Shown: piece by piece, positions 5,821 through 8,029 of the stretch
Layout of the letters: each line of letters begins with the position of its first letter
How positions within the stretch are numbered: position 1 is the first letter of the stretch
Assembly (NCBI GenBank): GCA_019419645.1
Contig: DXZN01000075.1
Location: 1-8,029 of the forward strand
Length of the DNA: 8,029 nt
Direction of reading: 5' to 3'
Origin: Collinsella sp.
GTDB taxonomy: Bacteria > Actinomycetota > Coriobacteriia > Coriobacteriales > Coriobacteriaceae
Program-made: the position numbers and the translations under genes
Notes under the pieces: generated by a model
Told to the model about the DNA's origin: nothing
Database searches by the model: none
What the model saw: the letters and a program-made list of their open reading frames with translations, nothing else

Positions 5821-6273
5821 ATGGTTTACGTATGGGAATTCGAGTTCTTTGATTCGGACGGCGTTGTCGACGCTGTGCCATGTGGCTCGCTGGGCGGAGG
5901 TGGAACGTTCGGATCCGACCTAAACGACGCTGTCGAAAGCGCCGCTGATTTTCTCGCATGCATGGTCGATGACCACCTAATGGGCGGCGTCGACCTGCCT
6001 GCGCCGGACTTTGGCCACGAGCCGCAGCACGGTGGCAAGATTATCGCCGTGGCCGTCAGTCGCGAACTCGGCGACATCCCCGCCGTCACCGCAGCGGATG
6101 CCGCGCGTATGCTCGGTGTTAGCTCAGCACGGGTATCGCAGCTGATAAATGCTGGGCTGTTGGATTCTTGGAAGGACGGCACCAAGCGCATGGTGTCCAA
6201 AGCTTCCATCGAGGCACGACTCGCCGACGCTCCAAAGGCAGGGCGCCCAAAAGAGGTCCCTATTGCCGTGTAA
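5821..6273 (+). CDS. HicB-like antitoxin domain fused to helix-turn-helix (orphan)
   Basis: A 150-residue protein. Residues 1-~80 follow the HicB pattern: an N-terminal beta strand, GGGGTFGSDLNDAVESAADF where HicB proteins have the G-x-T-x-x-EAL-x-NA segment, a helix, then GVDLPAPDF like the G-x-x-LP-x-P ending. Residues ~88-135 are a MerR/excisionase-type helix-turn-helix (VTAADAARMLGVSSARVSQL) followed by a wing-like KRMVSKASIEARL. The tail is basic and Pro-rich. In HicAB systems HicB neutralises the HicA mRNA interferase and represses its own operon. Here no HicA-sized gene with the dsRBD-like fold lies on either side, so it may be a solitary regulator or a relic antitoxin. GAGGAGGT lies 5 nt before the ATG, predicting strong translation. 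Confidence 0.8.
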   Translation: MVYVWEFEFFDSDGVVDAVPCGSLGGGGTFGSDLNDAVESAADFLACMVDDHLMGGVDLPAPDFGHEPQHGGKIIAVAVSRELGDIPAVTAADAARMLGVSSARVSQLINAGLLDSWKDGTKRMVSKASIEARLADAPKAGRPKEVPIAV

Positions 6274-6315
6274 AGAAACGCCAGGGCATATCGTTTTGAC
6301 ATATCGGCCATTGAG

Positions 6316-6356
6316 TTCTCTCGATTCGCGACGCACTGCGTCGCGAATCGAGAGAA
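6316..6356. repeat. large perfect palindrome (REP-like), copy 1
   Basis: A 19-bp perfect stem (6316-6334 with 6338-6356) around a 3-nt ACT loop, with core GACGC-ACT-GCGTC. No T-tract follows on either strand, so it is not a standard intrinsic terminator. It could still end or protect the HicB-like transcript, which stops 42 bp upstream. It is related to the palindrome at 6440-6468. Confidence 0.75.
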
Positions 6357-6439
6357 ACCGTCTCAACCCCAATGATTCGGTTAGGTCCGCACACGCTTGC
6401 GCAATGAACAAGCAAAGCATGTTTGCCGTCGGGCTCCCC

Positions 6440-6468
6440 CAATTCGGATCGCACTGCGTTCCGAATTG
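6440..6468. repeat. related palindrome (REP-like), copy 2
   Basis: A 13-bp stem with one T-T mismatch (6440-6452 with 6456-6468) around the same ACT loop and CGC-ACT-GCG core as copy 1. The arms differ from copy 1 at several positions where both sides changed together, so pairing is preserved. It lies 61 bp before the ADP-ribosylglycohydrolase gene. Between the copies are only short pairings (GCAAA-GCATG-TTTGC near 6413-6427). Confidence 0.65.
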
Positions 6469-6528
6469 AACCTGACACGCTGCCGCAGGTCATCACGAAT
6501 TCCCGACAGAGCATAAAAGGAGCTTTCC

Positions 6529-7317
6529 ATGACAGACAGACCGAAAACAACGCTACGCGACTGCATCTATGGGCTTGCCGTCGGCGACGCTCTGGGCGTT
6601 CCTTACGAGTTCAGGCCCCGCGGCACGTTCGAATGTACCGACATGATCGGCTACGGCACGCATGGGCAGCCCGCTGGCACCTGGAGCGACGACACATCTA
6701 TGACGCTTGCTACCTGCGACTCGATTAGGGAGCTCGGTCATATCGACACCGCAGACATGCGCGACAAGTTCGTAGGCTGGATTGCCCGGGGCGAGTATAC
6801 GATCGACGGCGTTTTCGATTACGGCGGCACGACCGCTCGCGCCCTGCACACCGGCAAAGGAGGCTCCGGCGAGCGCGACAACGGCAACGGATCGCTTATG
6901 CGCATCGCGCCCCTGGCGTTTGTCGACGCGACAGACAAAGAGATCAGCGAGGTCTCCGCGATTACGCACGCCCACAGAACGTCAACCGACGCATGCGTCA
7001 TATTTGTCGAGCTGATGAGGAGCGTGATGAACGGCACGCTTCCCACGTGGGCGCTCCATCTGAAAGGCGTGCCCGAGCACGAAATCAGGTCCGGCGGCTT
7101 CGTGCGCGACACGCTTAAGGCAGCCACCTGGTGCTTCGTCAACACCAGCAGCTACGAAGACTGCGTGCTTGCCGCCGTCAACCTGGGCGACGACACCGAC
7201 ACCACCGCAGCCGTCGCAGGCGCCCTCGCCGGCACGGCATACGGTATCGACGCCATCCCGCAGGAGTGGATCGATACCTTGCGCGGTAAAGAGCTGATTG
7301 AGAACTGCTTGTTTTAG
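6529..7317 (+). CDS. ADP-ribosylglycohydrolase family protein (DraG/ARH type)
   Basis: A 262-residue cytoplasmic protein with the full motif set of the ADP-ribosylglycohydrolase superfamily: GLAVGDALGVPYEF (15-28), WSDDTSM (52-58), FDYGGTTARAL, GNGSLMRIAPL (119-129), THAHRTS, and NLGDDTDTTAAVAGALAG (218-235). The Asp pairs at 54-55 and in GDDTDTT correspond to the residues that bind the two magnesium ions. Family members remove ADP-ribose from proteins or cleave ADP-ribosyl compounds, for example DraG on nitrogenase reductase. Substrate here is unknown and no ADP-ribosyltransferase is visible in the window. Length is close to the compact bacterial members. AAGGAG lies 6 nt before the ATG. A small gene follows after 32 nt on the same strand, probably in one operon. 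Confidence 0.92.
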   Translation: MTDRPKTTLRDCIYGLAVGDALGVPYEFRPRGTFECTDMIGYGTHGQPAGTWSDDTSMTLATCDSIRELGHIDTADMRDKFVGWIARGEYTIDGVFDYGGTTARALHTGKGGSGERDNGNGSLMRIAPLAFVDATDKEISEVSAITHAHRTSTDACVIFVELMRSVMNGTLPTWALHLKGVPEHEIRSGGFVRDTLKAATWCFVNTSSYEDCVLAAVNLGDDTDTTAAVAGALAGTAYGIDAIPQEWIDTLRGKELIENCLF

Positions 7318-7349
7318 GGTGCCATTCAAGAAATAAGGCAGGAGGCATC

Positions 7350-7571
7350 ATGGAGAGGAAGATCGCGAATATTGACGAGTTCCAAGTGGACGAGAACGAG
7401 GTCCCGATGCTCCCAGCGGGACTAAGGGAGGAAGGAAACCTTTACGTCCTCCCCGACGGGCGTTACCTCCCCTGCGGGGTCTACAGGACCGCGGACGGCG
7501 GTTCGCTCATTTATGAGCCGTTCGAGCTCAGCACCTTCGGGCAGATGCTCGCTCAATTCAAAGAGCGCTAG
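7350..7571 (+). CDS. hypothetical 73-residue protein
   Basis: Not recognised. A small, acidic, soluble-looking protein with a strong ribosome site (AGGAGG, 4 nt before ATG). The N-terminus is acidic (FQVDENEVP). A central part rich in beta-turn residues, NLYVLPDGRYLPCGVYRTAD then GGSLIYEPFE, suggests a compact beta hairpin, followed by a C-terminal helix. It has no signal peptide or membrane segment and one cysteine. It starts 32 nt after the ADP-ribosylglycohydrolase gene and probably shares its transcript, so it may work with it, but nothing in the sequence shows how. No clear terminator follows. Confidence 0.7.
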   Translation: MERKIANIDEFQVDENEVPMLPAGLREEGNLYVLPDGRYLPCGVYRTADGGSLIYEPFELSTFGQMLAQFKER

Positions 7572-7646
7572 AGGTTTGATTGCCCGTTAGATCGACACTG
7601 TTCCAAACCATGGAATGGGTAGGATGTCTCCCACCGCGGCCTGTGA

Positions 7647-7688
7647 GGTAAAATCTTGACTGCCGCGGAATCCGCCTGCGGGCAACGC
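7647..7688 (+). promoter_or_regulatory. left leader-like module (TAAAAT box plus structured leader) upstream of the micro-ORF
   Basis: In order: GGTAAAATC (7647-7655), TGCCGCGGAA (7661-7670) and GCGGGCAACGC (7678-7688). The same three blocks occur in the same order on the opposite strand at 7935-7870. TAAAAT (7649-7654) fits a -10 box, placing a transcript start near 7661. The leader could fold with TGCC-GC against GC-GGGCA as its base. No good -35 is seen. Confidence 0.45.
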
Positions 7689-7714
7689 TCCGATCTCCGA
7701 TTGGGGTGAAGCCT

Positions 7715-7807
7715 ATGAACTTGTTTCTTGAAATCCTGCGCCTCTCGATGTATGTGACCGGCATTGCCCGGAACCTCTACGCGATCTGGCGGGAATATAA
7801 GCAGTAA
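7715..7807 (+). CDS. candidate 30-residue micro-protein
   Basis: ATG with a GGGGTG ribosome site 6 nt upstream opens a 30-codon frame ending in TAA. The peptide (MNLFLEILRLSMYVTGIARN, then LYAIWREYKQ) would be a largely hydrophobic or amphipathic helix with a basic, aromatic C-terminus. That is the size and character seen in small membrane-active peptides such as type I toxins. It sits inside a pair of convergent leader-like modules. No homologue is recognised; its reality depends on conservation. Confidence 0.4.
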   Translation: MNLFLEILRLSMYVTGIARNLYAIWREYKQ

Positions 7808-7827
7808 CGGATAGCGAAGGGAGTCAT

Positions 7828-7854
7828 AAAAAGGGCCGGTTGCAGCCGGCCCTT
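7828..7854 (-). terminator. intrinsic terminator, minus strand
   Basis: A 9-bp stem (AAGGGCCGG with CCGGCCCTT, loop of 6 nt) that on the minus strand runs into TTTTT. On the plus strand the following bases are AAGACA, so it terminates minus-strand transcription better than the micro-ORF transcript. Confidence 0.75.
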
Positions 7855-7921
7855 AAGACACTTGTACCTGCGTTGCCCGCGCTTCCAAAGTTGACCGACT
7901 GAGGAGCGGGTTCCGCGGCAC
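7828..7921 (-). ncRNA. candidate small RNA converging on the micro-ORF
   Basis: On the minus strand a TAAAAT box (7933-7928) is followed about 7 nt later by a segment of some 94 nt ending in an intrinsic terminator. The segment carries TGCCGCGGAA (7920-7911) and GCGGGCAACGC (7880-7870), which can pair as TGCC-GCG with CGC-GGGCA to close a large stem-loop. No convincing open frame with a ribosome site lies in it. It faces the 30-codon ORF tail to tail. If the micro-ORF mRNA reads through, its 3' end would be complementary to this RNA, as in convergent type I toxin-antitoxin pairs. The boundaries are estimates. Confidence 0.4.
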
Positions 7922-7969
7922 AACCTGATTTTACCCAGCGAGGCGGGTCTTTTGCAGCCGCTCCACCGT

Positions 7970-8029
7970 TTATTTACATCTACCGCATCTATCACTACAA
8001 ATGCCCGTCGGACGAACCGCCGACGAATG
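7970..8029 (-). other. right edge, possible 3' end of a minus-strand gene
   Basis: Two minus-strand frames enter from the right edge and stop soon: one reads FVGGSSDGHL and ends at 7997-7995, another ends CGRCK at 7972-7970. Either could be the tail of a gene lying beyond the window. The stretch is too short to choose, and neither may be coding. Confidence 0.2.

Noticed and set aside
6316..6356. Reading the large palindrome as an ordinary intrinsic terminator
   Set aside because: Neither strand has a T-run after the stem (ACCGTC on one side, CTCAATGG on the other).
6260..6550. Minus-strand frames over the palindrome region, with repeated SIRNAVRSE-like and SIRDAVRRE-like peptides
   Set aside because: The apparent protein repeats come from the two palindromic DNA elements being translated; there is no ribosome site or recognisable domain.
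7601..7615. TTCCA-AACCA-TGGAA inverted repeat after the 73-residue gene
   Set aside because: Only 5 bp with no T-tract; likely chance, and too weak to call a terminator or operator.
7777..7995. A 72-codon minus-strand open frame at the right end
   Set aside because: It runs through the minus-strand terminator hairpin and through the antisense of the micro-ORF stop. Its composition (many Arg, Cys, Lys) is unlike the real genes, and it has no ribosome site.
1..8029. CRISPR arrays, tRNA and rRNA genes, and complete insertion sequences
   Set aside because: No regularly spaced direct repeats, cloverleaf with CCA-type acceptor, rRNA-like segments or transposase were seen on either strand.

Overview
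The window is GC-rich bacterial DNA, dense in genes, with strong GGAGG-type ribosome binding sites. It carries actinobacterial-style lipoprotein signals, a Tat-exported surface protein ending in an LAxTG sorting motif, and AT-rich -10 boxes of the TAAAAT type. This fits the Coriobacteriia, most likely a gut Collinsella-like organism. That assignment rests on recognising the sequence style and was not tested by a search.

Layout: (1) 1-655, minus strand: a one-carbon (folate) pair. A cyclodeaminase/cyclohydrolase-family gene is followed after 2 nt by the first codons of a second gene that runs off the left edge. (2) 817-2571, plus strand: two tandem paralogous lipoprotein cassettes. Each has an identical 18-bp upstream motif, a short leader ORF whose stop overlaps the lipoprotein start as ATGA, the lipoprotein gene, and its own strong terminator. 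(3) 2717-5323, plus strand: a large secreted PI-PLC-like phosphodiesterase with a Tat signal, a probable beta-trefoil lectin-like region, the X catalytic domain, Ig-like stalk domains and a LADTG wall anchor. A perfect palindrome overlaps its likely -10 box and a 15-bp-stem terminator follows. (4) 5349-5668, minus strand: a small PH-like gene broken near its 3' end; the lost C-terminus is still readable in another frame. (5) 5821-6273, plus strand: a HicB-like protein fused to a helix-turn-helix, with no HicA toxin beside it. (6) 6274-6528: an intergenic region with two related palindromes whose arms differ by compensated base changes. (7) 6529-7571, plus strand: an ADP-ribosylglycohydrolase gene and a 73-codon unknown gene, probably one operon. 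(8) 7572-8029: no large gene. It holds a 30-codon micro-ORF flanked by two convergent, related leader-like modules, each with a TAAAAT box. The minus-strand module leads into an intrinsic terminator and so looks like a small RNA facing the micro-ORF. This is the most interesting undescribed structure in the window.

The genes form separate transcription units and not one pathway. The common thread is the cell surface (two lipoproteins and a wall-anchored phospholipase-like enzyme). The right half has an accessory flavour: orphan antitoxin-like protein, ADP-ribose hydrolase, palindromic repeats, and a type I toxin-antitoxin-like locus.
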